64,000 nt of DNA, taken from positions 298,810 through 362,809 of the forward strand of contig NW_020653337.1 in assembly GCF_003589595.1 (NCBI RefSeq), written 5' to 3'. A program made the position numbers and the translations under genes. The notes under the pieces were generated by a model. It was not told the origin of the DNA and made no database searches. It saw only the letters and a list, made by a program, of their open reading frames with translations. This DNA is from Hyposmocoma kahamanoa. Lineage: Eukaryota; Arthropoda; Insecta; Lepidoptera; Cosmopterigidae. Numbering within the stretch: position 1 is the stretch's first letter; each line of letters starts with the position of its first letter. Positions 20,681 through 29,959 of this stretch are shown piece by piece.

Positions 20681-21136
20681 ATGTCGTCATCCTTCTTTAC
20701 ATTATCCAATGTTAGAAAGACGGTTACGAACATTGTAGTCAGAAACGAAAAATTGAACCTAATGGATAAAGTTGTATTTTTAGGTATAACGTTAGATGCT
20801 AAATTGCAATGGGGTCCACATATAAGTAAGTTATCAAAACGACTCATCTCTGCAGTATACGCGATTAAAAAAATATGGAAACTTTCAGACGTCGACACCG
20901 CTAGATTGGTTTACTTCAGCTACTTTCACAGTCTAATGACATACTGCATTTTGCTTCGAGGTAATGCCGCCGATATCAATAGAATTTTTGTTCTGCAGAA
21001 ACGTACAGTTAGGGCAATTTACAATGTGGGCCCCAGAGTATCTTCGAGAGATATGTTTAAGGAAATTAACACTCTTACACTAGCCTCACAGTACATTTAT
21101 GAAAATATAATTTATGTTAAGAAGAATAGGAATTAA
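20681..21136 (+). pseudogene. RT C-terminal domain of the copy A non-LTR element
   Basis: 151 residues. KVVFLGITLDAKLQWGPHI is the standard thumb-region motif (F-L-G-I-x-L-D-x-x-L-x-W) of Jockey/CR1-type reverse transcriptases, followed by MTYCILLRGNAAD and IFVLQKRTVRAIYNV. The catalytic FADD part is absent from this copy. The frame closes at 21136, although family sequence continues to the 3' UTR. Confidence 0.85.
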
Positions 21137-21655
21137 TTTATGAAAAATAGTGACAGACATAACATTAATACGAGGAATAAAAATAAACTACCTGTTCTTG
21201 ATAGTCGTCTTCACAAAGACACAAATTCATTTAAGGGTAATGTATACGCTTTTATAACCAGATTTCGGTTGATATACAAAATTTGCCTTTCACAATGTTT
21301 AAAACCATAATGAAACAAAAACTTTATACTAAAGGTCATTATACAACTTCTGCGTACTTGGATGACAAAAATCCGTGGCAGTAGCCCATTTAGCTCATGG
21401 AGATATTCACGATCTCTGATGTTTGAAAACAAAAATATAATATATTGTAAATATTAAATATGTACAAATGTTATTTACAAAGAGCAACCCCTAGAGTTTC
21501 TTGCTCATTCTTCTCAGGGGAATCTTCCCCAATTCAAGAATGAGCAAGAAACTCTAAGGTGCCTTACGATTGAGCGGTGGAGTTTAACCAATGTGACGAT
21601 TTCAAGTGTAATAATGCTTACCCGTGAAATTAAGATTATTTTGATTTTGATTTTA

Positions 21656-21818
21656 GAGGTTGAATATTTTCTTCAAACCTTGCGCGAACCCGAATTCATC
21701 CCATAGGATAAATCCGGTTTCGCGCACTTTCCAGTAACCGATTTCAATAAAATATGGCAATAGATGTAATTCCACGAACTGTTGATATTGGTTTGTCTAG
21801 TACTCTGTACTGAGGTTA
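21656..21818 (-). mobile_element. TIR element family T, partial copy
   Basis: GAGGTTGAATATTTTCTTC, GAATTCATCCCATAGGAT, GGTTTCGCGCACTTTCC, CGATTTCAATAAAAT and TAGATGTAATTCCACGAACT correspond to the distal half of the family, with some rearrangement. It directly follows the tail of the copy A non-LTR element. Confidence 0.65.
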
Positions 21819-22649
21819 TTCCAATCTCGCGACTATTCCTACTCTTTCCCTTAAAATCCTTTGCATTGACATTGGCAAAAAGTCAATGCACTATTGCCAT
21901 AAAATAAACAAGGCACCCAGACTTGTCTGTATGGCTTTGTCTTTTCCTTAACGGAGAGAATTAAAAAAAAATAACTGTTTGACGTTGATTAAGGTAGAGG
22001 TGGATGACACGTTTCCTGTGTAACTAGACATCAGAAATTTAACCCTCACGTGCATTTTTTTTATTTTCCAAATACATTGGAATTTATATATTATATTAAT
22101 ACATTTATGGATGGAAAAATCATTTCCATAAACTCCCTTCCCATTTTCTCATTTTTCCCAAATGCCCCACATGTGATACACGCACATGTGAGTTCTTTAC
22201 TTGGTGCCTTCAATAATATAATAATTATTTTAATACAAGTGCGGAAAGTTAGTCATTATTCACGAGTCTCGAGGCTTCTTGGCCCGAGCCAGAGGCGACG
22301 GTCAAGGCTCGAGACAAGTGAAAATGGCAAATCCGCACATGTATCAAACGACATTTTTTAATACATTTGCGAAAAAACTACATTGAAAGTAAAATAAAAC
22401 AGTGTTAAAAAAATCTCACTTTATTTCTTTGTCTGATAAAAAATCAGAGTACAATGACAACTGTTGCCAGTATTCAGCCACATTAAAATTACTATTTTAG
22501 TAGCGCGGTGCGTAGCGGTCTCGCGTAATACTCACCTCCGGTCATTCATCCGGTCAATACTCAATCAGCAAAATATTTATGGAAAATATTTTGGTATTTT
22601 TAAATGTAACCCGTTGTTTTGTAAAACACCTATGCAATTTAAAAAAATA

Positions 22650-22861
22650 AAGGACTATTCACACATATCCGGGCCGTGCCCTTGACGTGGACGGGGCGTG
22701 CTAGTTTGTATGAATCGCGGGCACGTCCCGGCCCCGGCCCGGACACGGACATGTGTGAACGAGTTCATACAAAATATGCACAACGATATTTTTTTGAGCC
22801 CTTGACGGAGCACGGCCCGTCCACAGCCCGGGCACGGCCCGGATTAGTGTGGATAGATCTT
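22650..22861. mobile_element. GC-rich MITE with ~30-bp TIRs
   Basis: The left end AAGGACTATTCACACATATC continues CGGGCCGTGCCC. The right end, read inward on the other strand, is AAGATCTATCCACACTAATC continuing CGGGCCGTGCCC. TA flanks both sides (22648-22649 and 22862-22863). No ORF of interest. TA duplications suggest a Tc1/mariner-type parent. Confidence 0.78.
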
Positions 22862-22863
22862 TA

Positions 22864-23880
22864 GATGTTTGTTAGTAAATATAAGTTTTAATGACGAATG
22901 ACTTACGTTACAAAGCACATAAATATTAAATAAATACACAACCTCTTTAGTTCTATGTTTAAGACTTGAAACAACATAATATGGAATACAAATATTTTTT
23001 ATTACAACACTATTGTAATAGACTTTACTAATTATTAGTAAAAAACGAATAATTATTTTTGATAATTATTTTTTATGTTTTATTTTGTCAGTGACAATCT
23101 GGCAACACTGGTTAAAAAGTTATCCGGTACCACATGCTCTATAATTGTCATAATTTTTGTGTTTCATACGTGTAAGTAAATAAAGATCATTTAGATTATA
23201 CGTGTAAATTTTGTTTAACGCTTACATTTATGAAGGGCCATGCCTCATATGTGATGCACTCACGTATCGTTTGAACCTCGAATTGCGCCACATATGATTA
23301 TAGTTTAGTGTGCATGCACAGGGAACGTGTTAAAATATAGCTCAAGTTGTAACGTTAAATTCGAAAATAACAATAGAAATTTTAATTGGAAAGAAATAAA
23401 GCTGCTAAAATTTTAAAGTATCTATCACTTTGTATTGTACCATTTATCGACATAATTTTACAATGTTTCGCCGATCGCTATCAATCTATTCCACGTAGCT
23501 TGCAAAGTAACCCTTAATTACCCTTAGGCTAGCTATCATCTCACTTGACATTTAATAGATGGCGCTGTCTTCTATTAATAAATAATTATAGCGTGGTCAT
23601 TGGTTATAACAAATATAATTTAGCGTGTAATCCTTTCAAACGTTATATTTTAGCACTCAACGTTTGGTGTTATATTTCGCGCTTGATGACACTAATCGCC
23701 ATAGTTTAACCAATAATTCGTACAGTCGACCAACCGACACGTCTAGACAGAGCAATCGTACGGGATGTGTGGGGCGAGTGAGAGACGGGTGCGAGCCCGA
23801 ACTGCCATATACTCATTCGGGATATACCATTCAGGGTTGTAAGTAAAATATTTTTTTATATTACTTTTTTTATACAAGGG
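22864..23880. other. Intergenic sequence, nothing recognised
   Basis: AT-rich. A short block (TTATATTTCGCGCTTGATGACACTA at 23670-23694, given in outline) recurs diverged at about 25085-25110, so an unidentified repeat covers part of it. Confidence 0.35.
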
Positions 23881-23882
23881 TA

Positions 23883-24235
23883 TAATTTTCGAGGTATTTA
23901 TTTCTAAATTCAAGATGGCGGGTTTCAAATTTCAAGAGGGCGACATTTCAAATAATGGCAAGATGGATATCGTTTTCAAGGCATTCGGGGGTGCTCATTT
24001 CGAATATAGCATTTCTTTCTAAATACAAAATGACGGACACGACTTTTTAAATAAGTGCAATATGGGTATCATTTTCGAGGTATTTGGGGGTACGAGTTAC
24101 GAATACGGCACTTATTTATAATTCCAAGATGGTGGGTACGACTTTTTAAATATTAGCAAGTGGGATATCGTTTTCTAGGTATTTGGGGGTACTCATTTCG
24201 AATATAGCATTTATTTCTAATTCCAAGATCGCCAT
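23883..24235 (+). repeat. 99-bp tandem repeat, about 3.5 units
   Basis: The unit landmark ATCGTTTTCNAGGTATTTGG recurs at 23969, 24068 and 24167 (spacing 99), preceded by a shortened unit at 23883. Each unit also holds TCATTTCGAATATAGCATTT and CCAAGATGGNGG. The copies are diverged. Confidence 0.85.
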
Positions 24236-24285
24236 CTTTCGACACAACTTTCGAAATATTTGTTTTTTCTTTTTTAATAGCTCCG

Positions 24286-24453
24286 TACTAGGCATAGCCT
24301 GTATGGCGGGTGCCATGGACACACACATAGATAACCACAAATTACACCCTCACGAGATAAATAAATTTAGGCCACACAAATATTTCTCCCGGCACGAGAA
24401 TCGAACCCGGGACCTCTGCGTGGCAGTCCGGTTCGACCACCGAGGCAGTTCTG
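24286..24453 (-). repeat. tRNA-derived SINE family S, copy 1
   Basis: The minus strand reads GGACTGCCACGCAGAGGTCC, then a B-box GGGTTCGATTC, then TCGTGAGGGTGTAATTTGTG and GTCCATGGCACCCGCC. It matches 39575-39786 in the opposite orientation. Confidence 0.82.
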
Positions 24454-24464
24454 TAATATATATA

Positions 24465-24864
24465 NNNNNNNNNNNNNNNNNNNNNNNNNNNNNNNNNNNN
24501 NNNNNNNNNNNNNNNNNNNNNNNNNNNNNNNNNNNNNNNNNNNNNNNNNNNNNNNNNNNNNNNNNNNNNNNNNNNNNNNNNNNNNNNNNNNNNNNNNNNN
24601 NNNNNNNNNNNNNNNNNNNNNNNNNNNNNNNNNNNNNNNNNNNNNNNNNNNNNNNNNNNNNNNNNNNNNNNNNNNNNNNNNNNNNNNNNNNNNNNNNNNN
24701 NNNNNNNNNNNNNNNNNNNNNNNNNNNNNNNNNNNNNNNNNNNNNNNNNNNNNNNNNNNNNNNNNNNNNNNNNNNNNNNNNNNNNNNNNNNNNNNNNNNN
24801 NNNNNNNNNNNNNNNNNNNNNNNNNNNNNNNNNNNNNNNNNNNNNNNNNNNNNNNNNNNNNNNN
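24465..24864. other. Assembly gap (400 N)
   Basis: Exactly 400 undetermined bases, probably a fixed-size placeholder. It lies beside a SINE and a tandem repeat, the kind of sequence that breaks assemblies. Open frames running through it are artefacts. Confidence 1.
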
Positions 24865-25700
24865 ATTATTCCCAATATGGGCATAGTAGTAGAACACCCT
24901 CCCCAACAGGCTAAATTATAAAAACACACTTGGTGACAACCCTGCGGTATGACATAATGTCTAGGGAAAAACGGCATTTCGCGAGACTTCAAAGGCAACG
25001 TCCCACTGTGTATACTCTGCGCTATTGCTATAATAAATGTACGTTATCGTCTGGTGCGAAACGTTAGTTCATTGGTTTATTGATGCTATACTTCGCGCTT
25101 AATGACACTATACGCTAATGCAATATAATAATGTTTTGGATACGGTTTAATTATTTTAGGTTTAGTACGATTTTGAGCTCATGATGGAACATTGGCAAAA
25201 TTTTATTTATTGAAGTGAATAAGTTAAGATAATATTTCAAAGACGAGTACTAGTTCGTGGAATATAATTTACGTAAGTGTTATTAAATTAAAGTGTATTT
25301 GTTTATGTTAGGTTATTGTAATATTTGTAAATAAAAGTAGGACAGGACTAAGAATTGCGATAGTGTAAATACCTAACCTTAGTAACCAATGAAATACTTA
25401 ATTAAATATTTCTTATTTCTTGCCATTCGTTACAGTATAACACGACCTTTAGCTGCCTTAATTTTAGCATTTTAAATAGCGCTCAAAAAAATTTAGCATA
25501 TAGCATTAGCGCGCTATGCGAATATAGCAGTTAATTTCTTCTTTAGATTGACGTTATTTTTTTTCTGTTGATTTTTACAACACAAATTATAACCTAATAA
25601 TTTATCATTGTAATTATAATCGTGGAAGTAAATGGTCATGCGCATTAGTACGAAACTAGAGCAAGAAAATCTACATCAATACATACATACTTTATGCTGA
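24865..25700. other. Region upstream of ITPA
   Basis: AT-rich. Contains the diverged repeat block shared with 23650-23720. The ITPA promoter and 5' UTR should lie near the right edge, but no TATA box or initiator can be fixed with confidence. Confidence 0.4.
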
Positions 25701-25715
25701 ATGAAGTTAATAGTA

Positions 25716-26294
25716 ATGGCGAAAAGAACCATAACTTTTGTCACCAGCAATTCGAAGAAGTTAGAAGAAGTGAGAGCAATATTGGGCACTGATTTTCCGT
25801 TTGAATTAGAGAGCCATAAATTAGACTTGCCAGAACTTCAAGGTGAGATCGATGAAATTTCAATTCAAAAGTGTCAAGAGGCTGCGCGGAGACTAAAGAA
25901 GCCTGTGCTTATTGAGGACACTTCTTTGTGCTTTAACGCGCTGAATGGGTTGCCAGGACCCTACATAAAATGGTTCTTGGATAAACTAAAGCCTGACGGT
26001 CTGGTTAAGTTACTAACTGGATGGGAAGACAAGTCTGCAGAGGCAGTATGCACTTTTGCCTATTGCCCTGGTGACACCGAAGACTACAGTGTGACTATTT
26101 TCCAAGGCAAAACACAAGGAACAATTGTGGCACCAAGGGGATCAAGAGGCTTCGGTTGGGGCTATGTGTTTGAACCAAATGGTTATGTCAATACATATGC
26201 AGAGTTGCCTAGTGAGGAGAAAAATAAAATTTCTCACAGATCTAAGGCTCTAGATAAAGTAAGGATACATTTTAGTAAAGAATCTTCCCTGTAA
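25716..26294 (+). CDS. Itpa: Inosine triphosphate pyrophosphatase (ITPase, HAM1 family)
   Basis: Hydrolyses ITP, dITP and XTP to the monophosphate and pyrophosphate, keeping deaminated purines out of RNA and DNA. It acts in the cytoplasm as a homodimer. The frame opens at an ATG at 25701, but I prefer the ATG at 25716. Its context is better (A at -3, G at +4), and [19 protein letters not shown] lines up with the family start, giving 192 residues (human 194). Visible motifs are TSNSKKLEE (10-18, triphosphate loop), [20 protein letters not shown] (66-85, metal and catalytic region) and SHRSKAL (173-179). The base-pocket motif, normally FGWDP, reads FGWGY (146-150). No introns, no stops. A poly(A) signal AATAAA at 26302-26307 lies only 8 nt after the stop. 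No poly(A) tract or target duplication was seen, so a retrocopy is not shown. Confidence 0.95.
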   Translation: MAKRTITFVTSNSKKLEEVRAILGTDFPFELESHKLDLPELQGEIDEISIQKCQEAARRLKKPVLIEDTSLCFNALNGLPGPYIKWFLDKLKPDGLVKLLTGWEDKSAEAVCTFAYCPGDTEDYSVTIFQGKTQGTIVAPRGSRGFGWGYVFEPNGYVNTYAELPSEEKNKISHRSKALDKVRIHFSKESSL

Positions 26295-26301
26295 AAGTGT
26301 A

Positions 26302-26307
26302 AATAAA
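26302..26307 (+). terminator. ITPA poly(A) signal
   Basis: AATAAA just downstream of the TAA stop. Cleavage would be expected within the next 10-30 nt, giving a very short 3' UTR. Confidence 0.65.
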
Positions 26308-26870
26308 AGTTACAATGTTGTTAGACTAGGACTTTATTAGTAATCATTATACAGCTCGTTATAATTTTTAAATCGATACTTACTTAATTTTTAACATTCG
26401 CAAAATAATCCCGATAAGTAATCTAATCTGCACGTCCATAGATCAATTTAGAAACCACCAACATAGTATGCTATGCACGCTACAATTACTACAGGATTTT
26501 AATTACGTTGATATTAGAAATGTGCACCCCAAGTGCAACATAATTGACTAAGATTAAGAATAATTTATTACGTAATCGTCGAGACACACATGATTAAAAA
26601 ATTAAAATACAATACCAGTTTCGTTCCTCCATATATATCTTTTTACGAGAATGTTTATTATTTTGTGTTATTTTTTAAATTTTGCCGCGACAACCATATG
26701 CCGTGCGTTCCTAACCTAGAAAACCTGTTTCTTCTCATTTATTTTCGAATATATCAATAATTTTTATTATAAAAACTACGAGTCTCTGCTAGTTAATATT
26801 GATATTATAGATTATAATATTGAGGATTAGTGTGTGTGGGAGACCCATTAATTTCAACTCTCGAGTGTTA

Positions 26871-27035
26871 GGGTCGTATTCTAGAACTCTACTCAATGCT
26901 CAAGTCAGAATTTGAGTATGGTTTAAAGCACTCGAAATTATACTCAAATCCCTGCCATTAGTGTCGTTTTTCCAGTGCTTGTGTTTCAATTGCAATCCTG
27001 ACTTGAGCATTGAATAGAGTTCTAGAATACGACCC
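26871..27035. mobile_element. MITE with TTA duplication (PIF/Harbinger-like)
   Basis: 165 bp with near-perfect ~39-bp terminal inverted repeats starting GGGTCGTATTCTAGAACTC and flanked by TTA (26868-26870, 27036-27038). No ORF. A decayed copy interrupts the non-LTR element at 20.2 kb. Confidence 0.88.
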
Positions 27036-27194
27036 TTAGTATTGTACAGGTGAGCTTTGTTTTTTCTGTACTATAGTATACATGTAATTGTAAATAGCCA
27101 ATTTGATTCTTGTTTCGTTGATTACTTGCTTAATGAAGCAACATGATTTTCAAAGTTATCCTTTGGAAACAAAAAAAAAACATGTTATTAAGCA

Positions 27195-27645
27195 AGGCCG
27201 TGATGGCCCAGAGATAAAACTTGATTACAGGCGGAAAAACGGTTTGTTCAAAGTCTCACAGTACTTATACAACAAATGACAAATATAATTGGCTGACCGG
27301 GGCAGCTGCAAATTAAACAAATTGTTTTGTTTTCCGTGTCGCTTATTCGCTGATTTGGAATCGCACGAGCTTCTAACAAATCCAATCTCAACTACTAAAT
27401 CTGTGTCCAAAGTACAAAGATATCGTCATCTATGTCACATTTTTTTACCCTTCCCGTGTCGGTTGCATCGCAGAAGATCGTTTTCCGGTCGTGAAGCAAA
27501 TTTGTACCTACACGCCGTATAGGAATCAAATTTGGTATAATTTCAATGGAAAAAAAATTCAACAATGTAACCAAGTTTGTAACTTTTATTATGTTCACTG
27601 TATTGTATTGTGGTGAGAAAATAAAGAATTTATTATTATTATTTT
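27195..27645 (+). repeat. Possible SINE fragment with (TTA)n tail
   Basis: GGCCGTGATGGCCCAGAGAT resembles the A-box head of lepidopteran SINEs, and the block ends AATAAAGAATTTATTATTATT. A clear B box was not found, so this is tentative. Confidence 0.35.
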
Positions 27646-27935
27646 AGACTCTCTCCTCTCCCAAGGTGTAAAAGATTCATTTTGAATTTTTAAATTGTTA
27701 TTATGATCTTTATTTTTCCTGTTAGCTGGTTTGAACCAATCAAGTTCTGGTTATATGCTCGATGTTTGAACCACAATTACGGACCGAAAGCAAATAAATG
27801 CAGTATGGCATGTATCTACGAGTATGTGATGGATGTGTATTATGATTCCACTTCGTCCCCTTCCATATGCATGAATTTTCTGACAATGCGGTATGTATTT
27901 AAAATTACAGCTTTTTGCGTGATAATGTATTATTA

Positions 27936-29600
27936 AATTCAAATTCAAATTCAAAATAATCTTTATTTCATAGGTAAGCATTATTACACTTGAAATCGTC
28001 ACATTGGTTAAACTCCACCGCTGATTCGTAAGGCATCTGCCTTAGAGTTTCTTAAGAAACTCTAGCGGTTGCTCTTTGTAAATAACATTTGTACACATTC
28101 AACATTTACAATATTTTTTTTGCTTTCAAACATCAGAGATCGAGTCTACCACCATAAGCTAAACGGGTTATTACCATCCAATTTGTGTCATCCAAATACG
28201 CAGAATTTGTATAATAACCTTCAGTACAATGTTTTTGTTTCTCTGTAGTTTTAAACCTCGTAAAAGGCAAATTTTGTGTATCAACCTGAATCTTGTTATA
28301 GAAGCGTGTACATTGCCCCTTAAATGAATTGTGAAGACGACTATCAAGAACAGCCAGTTTATTTTTATTCCTCGTATTAATGTTATATCTGTCACTATTT
28401 TTCATAAAGAAATGACTACTCCCCTTAACATAAATTACATTTTCATAAATGTACTGTGAGGCTAGTGTAAGAGTGTTAATTTCCTTAAACTTATCTCTCA
28501 AAGATACTCTGGGCCCCAGATTGTAAATTGCCCTAACCGCACGTTTCTACAGGACAAAGATTCTATTGATATCGGCGGCATTGCCCCAAAGCAAAATGCC
28601 GTACGTCATTAGACTGTGAAAGTATCTGAAGTAAACCAATCTAGCGATTTCTACGTCTGAAAGTTTCCGTATTTTTTTAATCGCATACACTGTAGAGCCG
28701 AGCCGCTTTGATAACTTACATACTTATCTATATAATTTATTTCTATAGATTATCTACATAACTTACATACTTATCTATATAAGTATATATAGATAAGTGT
28801 ATCCCTATGGACCCCATTGCAATTTAGCATCTGACGTTATACCTAGAAATACAACTGTACCGACAAGATTCAATTTTCCGCTTCTGACTACAATGTTGGT
28901 AACCGTCTCTCTAACATTGGGTCATGTAAATTTTACACAATTTGTTTTTTTCTCATTAAGGAGTAGGTTATTAACAACAAACCAATCAACTACTTTAGAT
29001 ATAGCATTGTTCACATCGTCGTAGGAACATTGGAGCCTTTTAACTTTTAATAATAAGGAACTATCATCAGCAAATAATACTATCTCATATTTTATTCCCT
29101 CCATGAGGCTAGGTAAGTCATTAATACAAACTAAAAACAAAAATGGGCCTAGAATTGAACATTGAGGGACACCCATGCTAATTGCTGACCCTGATAATCT
29201 CGTACCGTTAACATCGACCCTCTGTACCCTACCACGCAAATACGATATAAAAAGGTCGACGTCACGTCCCGCCACACCATAATGACGAAGTTTCCTGACC
29301 AGTGTATCATGGTGCACACAATCAAAAGCCTTGGAAAGGTTACAGAATACACCAATAGCATCATGTGAGTCTTCCCATGCATCAAATATATGTTTCATCA
29401 ACTCAACACCAGCATCGGTTGTAGAGCGACCCCGAGTAAAACGAAATTGTTTAGGAGATATTAAGTTATTACTATAAAAATGTGCACACATCTGATTTAG
29501 AATCATTTTTCAAATAGTAGTAGAGAGTAGTAGTGAAATAGGTCTGAAATTGGTGGGGTCTGGCATACTAACGGATTTGTCGTGTTTTATCGTGTAGCGA
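27936..29600 (-). mobile_element. CR1/Jockey-like non-LTR element, copy B (5'-truncated, decayed)
   Basis: The minus strand runs from the RT domain at about 29600 to the 3' UTR, and ends in a TTTGAATTTGAATTTGAAT tail at 27936. It carries the same thumb and 3' UTR sequences as copy A (AAAGAGCAACCGCTAGAG). A 23-bp direct duplication plus a palindrome near 28712-28798 interrupts the RT C-terminal part. Confidence 0.9.
28922..29506 (-). pseudogene. Reverse transcriptase palm of the copy B non-LTR element
   Basis: 194 residues with a nearly complete RT palm. It has QFRFTRGRSTTDA, LSKAFDCVHHDTL (motif A, where the usual first Asp is Asn: CNLSKAFD), the PQCSILGPFLFL block (usually PQGSILGP) and the catalytic VLFADDSSL box. 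Further family sequence follows in other frames: 28501-28133 carries FKEINTLTLASQYIYENVIY and ends near the 3' UTR. Reverse transcriptase for target-primed insertion. Motif substitutions and frameshifts show that it is dead. Confidence 0.9.
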
Positions 29601-29748
29601 CAAAAATACGATATAAAAAGGTAACACTACAGTTTGTCAATCTGGGTTAATCATTCTGTTTAATTTTGCATGTTTTTTTCATAGGGGATGATTTGCCGAG
29701 CCTACATTATTCTTTTTTCTTTATATGCATGTGTGTAAGATAGTTAGA

Positions 29749-29929
29749 TTAACGCTTTGTCTGTTTTGAGTGTCGTTCCGCATTATTCAATTCAATTCTT
29801 TATTGCATTTAATATATATATATATATATATATATAATGTGTATATGTGTATATGTGTATATATATATATGTATATAAACAATTGAATTGAATAATGCGG
29901 AACGACACTCAAAACAGATAAAGCGTTAA
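29749..29929. repeat. Long inverted repeat (49-bp arms) with AT-repeat loop
   Basis: The arms are 29749-29797 and 29881-29929. They start TTAACGCTTTGTCTGTTTTG and differ at only one position (G/A). The 83-nt loop is mostly TA and TATG repeats. Another (TA)n follows at 29931-29951. Confidence 0.9.
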
Positions 29930-29959
29930 TATATATATATATATATATATAGATACGCT

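Larger units (their letters stand above)
19890..21655 (+). mobile_element. CR1/Jockey-like non-LTR element, copy A (decayed)
   Basis: The same family as the minus-strand copy at 27936-29600. It starts in the RT domain (GVFPDLKKQSEVIPHFKSG around 19925), is interrupted at about 20182-20345 by a MITE copy and then by unrecognised sequence to about 20650, and resumes with the RT C-terminal part. It ends with a 3' UTR containing AAAGAGCAACCCCTAGAG and a TTTGATTTTGATTTT tail. Confidence 0.85.

Noticed and set aside
23883..24235. CRISPR-like array
   Set aside because: Units are adjacent 99-bp tandem copies without unique spacers, and the genome is an insect's.
24183..24998. Long open frames running through the N block
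   Set aside because: They exist only because undetermined bases contain no stops. Both ends are SINE or non-coding sequence.
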